From contig JAFUTW010000023.1 in NCBI GenBank assembly GCA_017484085.1, forward strand, positions 1 through 57,298: a stretch of 57,298 nucleotides of DNA, written 5' to 3'. This stretch comes from Clostridia bacterium. GTDB taxonomy: Bacteria > Bacillota > Clostridia > Christensenellales > Aristaeellaceae. Made by a program: the position numbers and the translations under genes. Below, piece by piece: positions 8,762 through 16,893 of this stretch (positions within the stretch are counted from its first letter, which is position 1; every line of letters begins with the position of its first letter). Under the pieces are notes generated by a model that saw only the letters and a list, made by a program, of their open reading frames with translations, ran no database searches and was not told the origin of the DNA.

Positions 8762-10345
8762 ATGATGAAACACAACGAGGCAGGGCCGGGGCTTTCGCGT
8801 GTGCCCGCGGCGCTGCTGCTGGTGCTGGCCTTCCTCTTCAGCGTGGGCGCATATGCCCGGCTGGGCAGCCACTATCCGGATGCCGACCTGGCCAGCGAGA
8901 TGGTGCTCGCCGATCTGCTGAACCGCGAAGGGCGGCTCATGACGGACAGCTGGTACTATTCCAGCGAGCTGCGGATCGTGAGCCCCGTGCCGCTGTATCA
9001 GCTGGGCCTCACCCTCTTTCATTCATGGCACGCGGCAAGGGTTTTTGCCGTGGCCGTCATGCTTGCGGTGACGATCGCGTGCTTCCTCTACGCCGCAAAG
9101 CCGTGCGGCCTTTGCGCGGGGGGCCTGTACACCGCCGCGGTGCTGGCGCTGCCCTTTACCCGCGTCTACGCCGAGTTTTCGGTGTTCGGCTGCTACTACT
9201 CGGTCTTTCTTGGCATCATCTTTCTGCTGCTGGGCATGCTGATGCGCATGGGAAAGGAGAAGGGCCGCATCCGGCGCTTTCTCCTTATGGCGCTCCTCTC
9301 CCTGTGGGGCGGTCTGGCCGGCGTGCGCCTGCTGATGACCTTTGTGCTGCCGCTGGGACTGGCGCTCGTGTGGGAGACGCTGAGCGCGCTGCGCGGACAC
9401 AGGACCCTGCGGGAGGGCTGCAGTACCCTGCCGATACCGATGCTTGCCGCCGCGGCGCTTTCGTTTGCGCTGCTGCTGGCGGGCTGGATGATCAACACGC
9501 GCGTGCTTTCGCAGCTTTACACCTTTGACAGCTACGGCACTACGCACGTGGCGGAGCCGGATGCCGAGATCCTCACCTACCAGTTTACGGAAGCCATCGA
9601 ATTTTTCGGCTTCAGGGAGGCATCCAGCCTCATCTCGCTGCGCGGGCTGCTCGCCCTGTTTTCCATCGCCCTTGCGGGGTTTGCATTCGTCTCCCCCGCG
9701 CGCGCCCTGCGCGAAGAGAAGGGCTTCTTTACCGCGCCCCGCGTGCTTGAACTCTACGCGCTCTTTGCCGCGCTCTGCGGCATCGCCGTCAACCTGTCCA
9801 CGCAGAACTTCGGCTGCCAGTACTACCTGCCGGGGCTGCTTGCGATGATCGCCGTGCTGGACCGGCGCATCGCCCGCTCCCGTCTGCCGAAGGCGGCGAT
9901 GCAGCTGCTGTGCCTGGCCTTTGCCGGTGTCTTTGCGCTGAATGCGGCGGTCTATGTGCGCGAGGATCTGCCGCACGGGGCGACAAACCAGGAGCAGGCG
10001 GCTGCCTGGCTGAAGGATGCAGGCCTTGAAAGGGGATATGCGACCTTCTGGAACGGCGCGAACCTCTCGCAGGCGACGGACGGCGCGCTGGAGGTCTGGG
10101 TGCTGGAGGAGCCGACCTACTCCGAGGAATGGAAGCGTCTGAAACTCAATGAATACCTGCAGGAAAAACGGCATCTCGCGGAGGCGCCCGAAGGAGAGGT
10201 CTTCGTCTACCTGTCGCCGGAGGAGGCTTTGGAGGCGCCCGGCTGGGCGGATGCGGGCCACCTTGCCTGCGCGGCGGACTGGGGAAGCGTTTACCGCTAT
10301 GAAAGCGCTATAGAATTGAAAGAATTGGTTGACACGGCCCCGTAA
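8762..10345 (+). CDS. Polytopic membrane protein, possible GT-C glycosyltransferase
   Basis: 527 residues. About nine or ten hydrophobic segments run from residue 14 to 400, with a soluble C-terminal region. The first outside loop contains PDADLASEM soon after the first membrane helix, the place where GT-C (PMT/ArnT-type) lipid-sugar transferases keep an acidic pair; a hydrophilic C-terminal domain is also common there. I cannot recognise a specific family, so transferase activity is inference. It begins 53 bases after glnN without an obvious terminator and may be cotranscribed. Its last codons contain the -35 box of the rplJ promoter. Confidence 0.55.
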   Translation: MMKHNEAGPGLSRVPAALLLVLAFLFSVGAYARLGSHYPDADLASEMVLADLLNREGRLMTDSWYYSSELRIVSPVPLYQLGLTLFHSWHAARVFAVAVMLAVTIACFLYAAKPCGLCAGGLYTAAVLALPFTRVYAEFSVFGCYYSVFLGIIFLLLGMLMRMGKEKGRIRRFLLMALLSLWGGLAGVRLLMTFVLPLGLALVWETLSALRGHRTLREGCSTLPIPMLAAAALSFALLLAGWMINTRVLSQLYTFDSYGTTHVAEPDAEILTYQFTEAIEFFGFREASSLISLRGLLALFSIALAGFAFVSPARALREEKGFFTAPRVLELYALFAALCGIAVNLSTQNFGCQYYLPGLLAMIAVLDRRIARSRLPKAAMQLLCLAFAGVFALNAAVYVREDLPHGATNQEQAAAWLKDAGLERGYATFWNGANLSQATDGALEVWVLEEPTYSEEWKRLKLNEYLQEKRHLAEAPEGEVFVYLSPEEALEAPGWADAGHLACAADWGSVYRYESAIELKELVDTAP

Positions 10346-10357
10346 AGCGGTTATAAT
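10329..10357 (+). promoter_or_regulatory. Consensus sigma-A promoter of rplJ-rplL
   Basis: TTGACA (10329-10334), exactly 17 bp, TATAAT (10352-10357): a perfect consensus promoter. The -35 box lies inside the last codons of the upstream membrane-protein gene. Confidence 0.9.
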
Positions 10358-10364
10358 ACCCGTC

Positions 10365-10485
10365 GTGAATTGAAAAGATCTGTGCCAAAGACAGCCGGTC
10401 GCCCAGTGCGATAAGTTTAACGCCGGCCGAGGCGCGAGACTCAATGTGATTTGTGTCCCTGCGCCCAGCGCAGGGATTTTCTTTT
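10365..10485 (+). promoter_or_regulatory. Ribosomal protein L10 leader with terminal hairpin
   Basis: The stretch between promoter and rplJ has the position, length and GCCAAAGACAGCCGG-type core of the L10 leader, an mRNA mimic of the 23S rRNA site bound by L10-(L12)4, through which the complex represses its own synthesis. It ends in TCCCTGCGC-cca-GCGCAGGGA (10456-10476) followed by TTTTCTTTT, a terminator-like hairpin that fits attenuation. The leader call rests on context and partial motif match; a covariance-model search would settle it. Confidence 0.75.
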
Positions 10486-10517
10486 CCGGATCCGTACGGA
10501 AAGGAGGAACCTTACCA

Positions 10518-11039
10518 ATGTCTGCGAATTTGGAAGCCAAAAAGGCAGTCGTCGCCGAGATCGAGGAGAAAATCGAGAAGGCGCAGTCCATCACCATCGT
10601 GGAGTACAAGGCACTCACCGTCGAGGCCATCACGGCCCTGCGCGCAAAGTGCCGCGCCGCGGGTGTGGACTACTGCGTGCTGAAGAACACCATGGCCCGC
10701 CGCGCGATGCAGAACAAGGGCATCGAGCTGGATCAGAAGGTGCTGGAAGGCCCCAACGCCTACATCTTCAGCAACAACGACCCGATCTCCGGCCCGAAGC
10801 TCGTTAAGGAGTTCATCGCCGCCGCAGAGAAGGACAAGAAGGTGCCCGCTCTCACCATCAAGGGCGGCTACATGGACGGCGCAGCGCAGAGCGTGGAGGA
10901 CATCAAGGCCCTGGCCGACATCCTGCCCCGCGAGCAGCTCATCGCCAAGATCATGGGCGCACTCAATTCCCAGGCGACCGCTCTGGCCTATGTCATCAAG
11001 GCGATTGCCGACAAGAAGGCCGAAGCCGGCGAACAGTAA
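10518..11039 (+). CDS. rplJ: Ribosomal protein L10 (uL10)
   Basis: 173 residues, normal for L10. The N-terminal RNA-binding domain includes SITIVEYKALTVE and VLKNTMARRAM; the C-terminal helix that carries L7/L12 dimers ends in Ala-rich sequence. I chose ATG 10518, with AAGGAGG ten bases upstream; the frame is open further back only through the leader hairpin. Forms the ribosomal stalk base. rplK and rplA, usually upstream, are absent here. Confidence 0.97.
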   Translation: MSANLEAKKAVVAEIEEKIEKAQSITIVEYKALTVEAITALRAKCRAAGVDYCVLKNTMARRAMQNKGIELDQKVLEGPNAYIFSNNDPISGPKLVKEFIAAAEKDKKVPALTIKGGYMDGAAQSVEDIKALADILPREQLIAKIMGALNSQATALAYVIKAIADKKAEAGEQ

Positions 11040-11076
11040 TCAGAAATCATCCTAAAAATTACAGGAGGAAAGCATC

Positions 11077-11451
11077 ATGGAAATCAATGAGATCGTATCC
11101 GCGATTGAGAATCTTACCCTGCTTCAGGCGAGCGAGCTCGTCAAGGCTCTCGAAGAGAAGTTCGGCGTTACCGCCGCTGCCCCCGTTGCCGCCGCTGCCG
11201 GCGGAGCTGCCCCGGCCGCTGCTGCCGAGGAGAAGACCGAGTTCGACGTCGTGCTCACCGGCTTCGACGCTGCGAAGAAGGTCGCCGTCATCAAGGCCGT
11301 CCGCGAGGTCGTTTCCGGCCTGGGCCTGAAGGAAGCCAAGGACATGGTCGAGGGCGCGCCCAAGACCCTGAAGGAAGGCGCCTCCAAGGACGAAGCCGAG
11401 GAGATCAAGAAGAAGCTGGAAGCCGCCGGCGCTACCGTCGAGGTCAAGTAA
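11077..11451 (+). CDS. rplL: Ribosomal protein L7/L12 (bL12)
   Basis: 124 residues: an N-terminal dimerisation helix ([19 protein letters not shown]), an Ala-rich hinge (about 33-55) and the C-terminal factor-binding domain ([20 protein letters not shown], then [18 protein letters not shown]). Binds L10 and recruits translational GTPases. It follows rplJ by 37 bases with AGGAGG. A terminator follows at once, so rpoB is not in this transcript, unlike the usual rplJL-rpoBC arrangement. Confidence 0.98.
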   Translation: MEINEIVSAIENLTLLQASELVKALEEKFGVTAAAPVAAAAGGAAPAAAAEEKTEFDVVLTGFDAAKKVAVIKAVREVVSGLGLKEAKDMVEGAPKTLKEGASKDEAEEIKKKLEAAGATVEVK

Positions 11452-11468
11452 TCCCGCTGATTCAAGCA

Positions 11469-11501
11469 AAGCACTTTCGCATCCTGCGGAGGTGCTTTTT
11501 T
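11469..11501 (+). terminator. Rho-independent terminator after rplL
   Basis: AAGCAC...CGCA pairs with TGCG...GTGCTT, followed by a T run. Confidence 0.85.
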
Positions 11502-11565
11502 CATATCCCCGCCCCAATTGGCTGAAAAGTCGGCAACCTTGTGTCACACCTTTGCCACAATGTGC

Positions 11566-11574
11566 TGGTAGAAT
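11566..11574 (+). promoter_or_regulatory. Possible extended -10 promoter
   Basis: TG-G-TAGAAT about 30 bases before the ATG of the beta-helix gene, without a good -35 box; the extended TG could compensate. Confidence 0.4.
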
Positions 11575-11604
11575 ACGGCCATTCAAACAAAGGAGGACAT
11601 CCTG

Positions 11605-13119
11605 ATGAGAGCCAAGAAGATTTTTGCGCTGCTGACAGCGCTTGCCGTACTGATGATGAGCTTTGCCGCACTGGCGGAAGGACAGACACCCCCGGCTATG
11701 CCGCCCGAAATGGGACAAGGCGGCCCCGGTGGAAATCCGCCTGACGGAATGCCGGGAAATCCGCCTGACGGAATGCCCGGCGGCCAGGGCGGCCCCGGCG
11801 GGATGCCGGGCGGCGGCAGCAGCCAGCCGGAGAGCTATGACGCGGTGAACACCTTCGCGGAAGATACCGATATCGCGGATGAAACCATCGAATCGACGGG
11901 GACGGACGAGAACGCGGTGCTGGTAACGGACGGTTCCGTCACGCTGGAGAACGTCACCGTAAAGCGCATCTCCGATGACAGCACGGGCGGCGACAGCGCG
12001 AGCTTCTACGGCGTGGGCGCGGCACTTCTTGCGACGGGCGGCACCCTGTCGGTATCGGATTCCGTGATCGAGACGGACGCAAAGGGTGGCGCGGGCGTCT
12101 TTGCCTACGGCAGCGGCACGGCCGTGGTGACCGACACGACGATCGCGACGACGCAGGATACCTCCGGCGGTATCCACGTGGCGGGCGGCGGTACGCTGTA
12201 CGCCAGGAACCTCACGGTGACGACCGAGGGCGGGAGCTCCGCTGCGATCCGCTCCGACCGCGGCAGCGGCACCATGGTCGTGGACGGCGGCAGCTACACC
12301 TCAAACGGTTCCGGCAGCCCGGCGGTCTACGTAACGGCGGACATCACGATCCACGGCGCCGATCTCACGGCGACCGGCTCCGAGGCGCTGTGCCTGGAGG
12401 GGCTCAACGCTGTGCGCCTCTACGACTGCAATCTGACCGGCGATATGCCCGACCAGGAGCAGAATGACAACACGTGGACGGTCATCCTCTACCAGAGCAT
12501 GTCCGGCGACGCCGAAGTGGGCAAGGGCAGCTTTGAGATGGTCGGCGGCAGCCTGACCTCCGCAAACGGCGGCCTGTTGTACACCACCAACACACAGAGC
12601 GAGTTCATCCTATCCGGCGTCCGCATCGAAGCGGCGGAGGACAGCGAGTACTTCCTGCGCTGCACGGGCAACAGCAACAAGCGCGGCTGGGGACAGACGG
12701 GCGCAAACGGCGCGGACTGCACCTTCACGGCGATCACCCAGGAGATGGCGGGCGACGTGATCTGGGACAGCATTTCGACGCTGCGGCTGTATGTGACCGA
12801 GGGGAGCGTGCTGAAGGGCGCGGTCATCGACGATGAGAGCTGCGCCGGCACCGGCGGGGACGGCAGCTGCACGCTTGTGATCGACGCGGACTCCACCTGG
12901 GTCGTGACCGGCGACAGCACGGTGACGAACCTTGCCTGCGAGGGCACGATCGCGGATGCGGCCGGCAATGCCGTCACCATCGTGAAGGCTGACGGCATGG
13001 TGCTTTCGGAAGGCAGCAGCGAGTACACCGTAACGGTGACGGACTACTCCACCTCCTGCGATCTCTCCGGCGCGGGCAGCGCGGCGGAATGGAACGCCGA
13101 CCTCTTTGCGGCGGACTGA
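11605..13119 (+). CDS. Secreted parallel beta-helix protein with Gly/Pro-rich N-terminal region
   Basis: 504 residues. A signal peptide (MRAKKIFALLTALAVLMMS...ALA) is followed by a Met/Gly/Pro-rich linker (about residues 26-75) with two copies of GNPPDGMP encoded by a 24-bp tandem duplication (11731-11778). The rest is short Val/Thr/Gly/Asp strands of a right-handed beta-helix (GSVTLENVTV, GGTLSVSDSVIETD, GSGTMVVDGGSYTSN). No catalytic motif is recognised; polysaccharide binding is possible by analogy with similar folds. The ATG has AAAGGAGG. Monocistronic. Confidence 0.75.
   Translation: MRAKKIFALLTALAVLMMSFAALAEGQTPPAMPPEMGQGGPGGNPPDGMPGNPPDGMPGGQGGPGGMPGGGSSQPESYDAVNTFAEDTDIADETIESTGTDENAVLVTDGSVTLENVTVKRISDDSTGGDSASFYGVGAALLATGGTLSVSDSVIETDAKGGAGVFAYGSGTAVVTDTTIATTQDTSGGIHVAGGGTLYARNLTVTTEGGSSAAIRSDRGSGTMVVDGGSYTSNGSGSPAVYVTADITIHGADLTATGSEALCLEGLNAVRLYDCNLTGDMPDQEQNDNTWTVILYQSMSGDAEVGKGSFEMVGGSLTSANGGLLYTTNTQSEFILSGVRIEAAEDSEYFLRCTGNSNKRGWGQTGANGADCTFTAITQEMAGDVIWDSISTLRLYVTEGSVLKGAVIDDESCAGTGGDGSCTLVIDADSTWVVTGDSTVTNLACEGTIADAAGNAVTIVKADGMVLSEGSSEYTVTVTDYSTSCDLSGAGSAAEWNADLFAAD
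11731..11778 (+). repeat. 24-bp tandem duplication in the beta-helix gene
   Basis: Two adjacent 24-bp units differing at one base, encoding GNPPDGMP twice. This is a likely slippage site for in-frame length change of the linker. Confidence 0.85.
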
Positions 13120-13133
13120 GTTGAATATAGAGA

Positions 13134-13159
13134 GCGGGCCCCGCAGATGCGGGGCCCGC
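13134..13159. terminator. Hairpin between convergent genes
   Basis: GCGGGCCCCGC-AGAT-GCGGGGCCCGC, an 11-bp GC stem, sits between the convergent beta-helix and lacI-fusion stops. T runs are weak on both sides. Confidence 0.55.
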
Positions 13160-13180
13160 AAAATACTGCGCGGCGGGATT

Positions 13181-15361
13181 CTATGCAAACTCCGGAAACT
13201 CCTCTTCAAACCGCAGCTGCGCGCTGCGCAGGGCCTGCTCCGGCGTCATGGCGCCGCTGAGGGCGTTTTTGACGGCGATGCCCAGCAGGCTGATGAAAAG
13301 CCGCTCGTTAAAGGGCCTGGGATCCTCCGGATGCTGACGGAACCCCTTGGCTGTGTGGTAACGGTCGCGCACCAGGCGGAGCCAGGGATAGCTGCCGAGG
13401 ATCTCGTAGTTTTCGTAAGCGGCTGCGCTGGGCGCGACGCCGCACAGCAGACCGACAGCGGAAGCGACCGGCTCGCCGATCAGCCATCGGAGAAAGGCCA
13501 GGCTTTCCTTTTTGTTGCGCGAATGGCGGGAGATGCCCAGCGCACCGCCGCCCAGCTGGGGGTTGCCGCCCGGAACCATGGCGTAGCCCAGGTTGTCCTG
13601 TACGCGGGAGTGGTGACCGACCAGCGGCGCTGCGAAGTTGTTGTAAAGGATCGCCATTGCCGTATCGCCCCGGGCGAAGGAGCGGGCAGTGTCCGTCCAC
13701 CAGGGGCACCCGCCGGGCTGTACGCTGCCCTTCAGCCGGATCATCTGGCGCAGGGCGAGGATGCCCGCCTCGCTGTCCAGACGGATGCGGCCTTCACCGT
13801 CGTACAGGTTCTCCTGCAGCGCAAAGAGGCGGCAGAGGTATTCCGAGCCGGTGACGCCGGTGGAGCCGAGCGTCAGCGTCGCGCCGTAGGGGACAGGCGA
13901 TTCCGGGTTGCTCTGTCTGGAGAAGAACGCGGCGATCCGGTTGAATTCCGTGAAGGTGCGGGGCACGCGCAGCTCCTCGTGGCAGCGCTCCTGATAGAGG
14001 CGGCGGAGGATGGCGCTCTCGAAGAGGTCCGTACGGTAGAAGAGCATCTGCATGCTGGGAGAAGCCGGCAGGGTGTAGAGCGTGCGGCCGACGCGGCAGC
14101 ACCGCTCCGGGACCCCGCGCAGGAAGCTGCCGAGGGACTCCGGGATGTCCGGATCGATGTCGGTGAGGGGCACGAGGATCTTCTCCGCGAGCCAGGAAAG
14201 CCAGGTGATGTCCAGGCGGATGATGTCGAAGACGGATTCCCGCTGCAGGCCGGCATAGACCTCGCTGGTCGCATCATAGGAATACACGGTGATGTTGACG
14301 GGGACACCGGTCTGCTGCGTGTACAGCGTGGCCATGCTGCGCAGGGTCGCGGCGGCGGGGCTGTCCAGGGTGACGATATTGAGCGCTTCGTTTTTCTCCG
14401 GGCGGACAGACGGGGCCGCGAAGGAGCGGAACCCGGCGGCGGGCAGGACGCAGGAAGCCTCTGCCGGCTCGCCGGAGAGGATGCGCAGAAGTCTGCCGGC
14501 AGCTCGGCTGCCCAGCTGACGGTAGTCAAATTCATATTTGTAGAAGTCCGGCTCCGGCAGTGTGAACAGAGGGGAGAGGCAGTAGATGGCAGGCCGGGGC
14601 TCGGGCAGGAAGACCTGTGTGGTGCTGCGCACGGTGCGGGCGAGTTCCAGCCGGCTGCAGACGACAGCGCTATCCGCGTACTGTTCGGAAGCCTGCAGAA
14701 GGGCCAGCCGGACGCGGCGCAGGTCGGTCGCGATGGGATGGACGATGCAGCCGCCGGCCTCTGCCGCTTCCGTAAAGCCGCGGACGAACGCGGCCTCATC
14801 CGGAAAGCGGAGGCTGCCGGAGATGAGCGTGGCGGAAGGTACGCCGCGGGAAAGGAGCCGCCCGGCGAGCGCGCGGCCTGCGGCTTCCGTATCAAAACCG
14901 ATGAAGTGCCGGCATCCTTCCGCAGCGTGCTCGATGTGCAGCACGGCGGGCGCGCCTTCCCCGGAGGGCAGACGGGCGCCGCGGCAGCGGGAGAAGAGGG
15001 CAATGCCGCTGACCATGTCGCTCTGGGCATCGCGCAGGGCAGCCTCTTCCGCTTCGCGGTCGTCGCTGCGCAGGATGTAAAGCCGCGCTTCATAGCCGTG
15101 GCTCTCCGCGTGCGCGCGGAACCCGGAAAAGAAATCCGTATGGCGCTTCTCTTCCAGGGCGGGGACGATGACGCCCAGAACGCGGTTGCTGCCGCGGCGC
15201 AGGACTTTTGCGCGCTCATTGGGCACATATCCGAGACGGCGGCAGGCTTCCTGCACGAGGCGGATCTTCTCGCTGGAGACGTTGCCCCGCCCGTTGAGCA
15301 CATTGGAGACCGTACCCTGTGAGACGCCGGCTTCCCTTGCGATGTCTTTGATGGTGACCAT
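13181..15361 (-). CDS. Three-domain regulator: LacI HTH + PBP1-like domain + ABC solute-binding-protein domain
   Basis: 726 residues in one frame. Residues 1-58 are a LacI helix-turn-helix and hinge (IKDIAREAGVSQGTVSNVLN, then YVPNERAKVLRR). About 60-320 resemble the periplasmic-binding-protein type I effector domain of LacI regulators (RVLGVIVPALEEKR, GFDTEAAGRALAGRLLSRG). From about 327 to the end is a second sensor-like part resembling family 1 ABC solute-binding proteins (VTLDSPAAATLRSM, FDIIRLDITWLSWLAEK, FARGDTAMAILYNN, FLRWLIGEPVAS). There is no signal peptide, so it acts in the cytoplasm. AAAGGAAG precedes the ATG. It diverges from a Ugp-like importer that it probably controls (inference). 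Confidence 0.88.
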   Translation of the reverse strand: MVTIKDIAREAGVSQGTVSNVLNGRGNVSSEKIRLVQEACRRLGYVPNERAKVLRRGSNRVLGVIVPALEEKRHTDFFSGFRAHAESHGYEARLYILRSDDREAEEAALRDAQSDMVSGIALFSRCRGARLPSGEGAPAVLHIEHAAEGCRHFIGFDTEAAGRALAGRLLSRGVPSATLISGSLRFPDEAAFVRGFTEAAEAGGCIVHPIATDLRRVRLALLQASEQYADSAVVCSRLELARTVRSTTQVFLPEPRPAIYCLSPLFTLPEPDFYKYEFDYRQLGSRAAGRLLRILSGEPAEASCVLPAAGFRSFAAPSVRPEKNEALNIVTLDSPAAATLRSMATLYTQQTGVPVNITVYSYDATSEVYAGLQRESVFDIIRLDITWLSWLAEKILVPLTDIDPDIPESLGSFLRGVPERCCRVGRTLYTLPASPSMQMLFYRTDLFESAILRRLYQERCHEELRVPRTFTEFNRIAAFFSRQSNPESPVPYGATLTLGSTGVTGSEYLCRLFALQENLYDGEGRIRLDSEAGILALRQMIRLKGSVQPGGCPWWTDTARSFARGDTAMAILYNNFAAPLVGHHSRVQDNLGYAMVPGGNPQLGGGALGISRHSRNKKESLAFLRWLIGEPVASAVGLLCGVAPSAAAYENYEILGSYPWLRLVRDRYHTAKGFRQHPEDPRPFNERLFISLLGIAVKNALSGAMTPEQALRSAQLRFEEEFPEFA

Positions 15362-15397
15362 TGAGTCTTCCTTTCGGCTGGAGGGTGCTTTTTTATG

Positions 15398-15425
15398 AGT
15401 ATAGCATAAAACCGGCCCGCTTCAA
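15398..15425 (-). promoter_or_regulatory. Promoter of the LacI-fusion regulator
   Basis: Minus strand: TTGAAG, 16-bp spacer ending in TGC (extended -10), TATACT, about 37 bases before the start codon. Confidence 0.6.
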
Positions 15426-15445
15426 AGCCGGAAAGCATTTTATCA

Positions 15446-15478
15446 ATTGACACATCAATGTTATTGACACGTTTCAAT
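15446..15478. promoter_or_regulatory. Tandem LacI-type operator candidates
   Basis: Two inverted repeats: ATTGACACATCAAT (15446-15459) and ATTGACACGTTTCAAT (15463-15478). The second has the central CG and near-symmetric half-sites typical of LacI-family operators (one mismatch) and overlaps the -35 box of the importer promoter. Centres are 18 bp apart. Likely bound by the divergent regulator. Confidence 0.65.
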
Positions 15479-15492
15479 TTAGGTGATATACT
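15464..15492 (+). promoter_or_regulatory. Promoter of the Ugp-like ABC operon
   Basis: TTGACA (15464-15469), 17-bp spacer, TATACT (15487-15492), overlapped by the operator candidate. Confidence 0.8.
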
Positions 15493-15530
15493 GGACACAG
15501 CATCATAAAGCTGAAAAAGGAGGTTTTCCC

Positions 15531-16811
15531 ATGAAAAAGATTCTGGCACTCGTGCTGGCCGCGATGATGATTTGCGGTCTTGCCGCAGCCCTGGCGGAGC
15601 CGCTGGAGCTCACGATGTACTTCCCCGTCAACGTGGGCGGCGCGGTCGCGCAGCTTATCGACGACATGACCTCTGAATTCAACCAGGAGAATCCGGACAT
15701 CCAGGTTCAGGCCGTGTACACCGGCAACTACGACGACACGGTGACCGCGATCCAGACGGCCATCCAGGGCGGCAACGCGCCCGACCTGTTCGTGAGCCTG
15801 GCGACCCAGCGCTTTACCATGGACAGCACCAAGATGGCGATGCGCCTGGACGACATCATCGCGAAGGATCCCGAAGGACAGGCCTTCGTCGACGACTTCA
15901 TCGACGGCTTTATGCTCGACTCCTACGTGGAGGACGGCGCGATCATCTCCATCCCGTTCCAGCGTTCCACGATGGTGCTCTTCTACAACAAGGACGCCTT
16001 TGCGGAAGTCGGCCTCGATCCCGAGCAGCCCCCGAAGAACTGGGAAGAGCTGATCGACTACGCCCAGAAGCTGACCAACGACAAGCGCTACGGCGTGGCC
16101 ATCGCCCTCAACTCCGGTTCCGCGCAGTGGGCCTTCACCGGCTTCTCTCTGCAGAACTGCACCAACGGCGTGGGCCTCATGAGCGCCGACGGCAAGGAAA
16201 TCTACTTCAACACGCCTGAGAACGTGGAAGCGCTGCAGCTCTGGCTTGATCTGCAGAACAAGTATCACTGCATGGCCCCCGGCATCGTGCAGTGGACGGA
16301 TATGCCCACCCAGTTCCTGGCGGGCGAAGTCGCGATGATCTATCACACCACCGGCAACCTCACCAACATCAAGAACAACGCGAACTTCAACTTCGGCGTC
16401 GCGTTCCTCCCGGCCGGCAGGCAGTGGGGCGCGCCCACCGGCGGCGGCAACTTCTACATCACCAACGGCATTTCTGAAGAGCGGCAGCAGGCGGCCTGGA
16501 AGTACATCAAGTGGATGTGCTCCACCGAGCGCGCGGCGCAGTGGTCCATCGACACCGGTTACGTGGCGACCCGCGAGAGCTGCTACGAGACTCCGGTGCT
16601 GAAGGAGTATTACGATTCCTTCCCGGAGGCGCTGGTCGCTTACGAGCAGCTGCCCTATGCGCAGCCGGAACTGACCACCTATTCCGCGGCTGAGATGTGG
16701 CGCATCCTGAACGACAACATCCAGGCTGCCGTCACCGGCGAGATGACCGCAGAGGAAGCCCTGGAAGCGGCCCAGGAGCAGGGCGACGAGCTTCTGGACG
16801 ATTACAGGTAA
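15531..16811 (+). CDS. ABC transporter solute-binding protein, Ugp/sugar family 1
   Basis: 426 residues with a signal peptide (MKKILALVLAAMMICGLAAALA). The mature part has UgpB-like segments: LTMYFPVNVGGAVAQLIDD, TDMPTQFLAGEVAMIYH, GAPTGGGNFYITNG and WSIDTGYVATRESCY. A Cys in the signal peptide is in a poor lipobox, so membrane tethering is uncertain. It captures a sugar, glycerol phosphate or related polyol outside the cell; the exact ligand is not readable. ATG 15531 has AAAGGAGG; the in-frame start at 15483 lies upstream of the -10 box and is excluded. A hairpin follows before the permeases. Confidence 0.88.
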   Translation: MKKILALVLAAMMICGLAAALAEPLELTMYFPVNVGGAVAQLIDDMTSEFNQENPDIQVQAVYTGNYDDTVTAIQTAIQGGNAPDLFVSLATQRFTMDSTKMAMRLDDIIAKDPEGQAFVDDFIDGFMLDSYVEDGAIISIPFQRSTMVLFYNKDAFAEVGLDPEQPPKNWEELIDYAQKLTNDKRYGVAIALNSGSAQWAFTGFSLQNCTNGVGLMSADGKEIYFNTPENVEALQLWLDLQNKYHCMAPGIVQWTDMPTQFLAGEVAMIYHTTGNLTNIKNNANFNFGVAFLPAGRQWGAPTGGGNFYITNGISEERQQAAWKYIKWMCSTERAAQWSIDTGYVATRESCYETPVLKEYYDSFPEALVAYEQLPYAQPELTTYSAAEMWRILNDNIQAAVTGEMTAEEALEAAQEQGDELLDDYR

Positions 16812-16844
16812 AAAAGACGCACAAACCATCATATAGCAGTACCG

Positions 16845-16876
16845 GCGGAGCCGCAGCCCTCTGCGGCTCCGCTTTT
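16845..16876 (+). terminator. Intra-operon terminator-like hairpin after the binding-protein gene
   Basis: GCGGAGCCGCAG-CCCT-CTGCGGCTCCGC followed by TTTT, a 12-bp perfect stem between the binding-protein gene and the permeases. It probably yields more binding protein than permease by partial termination or 3'-end protection. Confidence 0.8.
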
Positions 16877-16893
16877 AAAAGGGATGGATTGCT

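Noticed and set aside
13106-15322. A 738-codon open frame on the plus strand opposite the LacI-fusion gene
   Set aside because: It has no ribosome binding site or recognisable domain, and its Ala/Gly/Arg-rich composition is what a GC-rich antisense frame gives; the minus-strand protein has clear homology.
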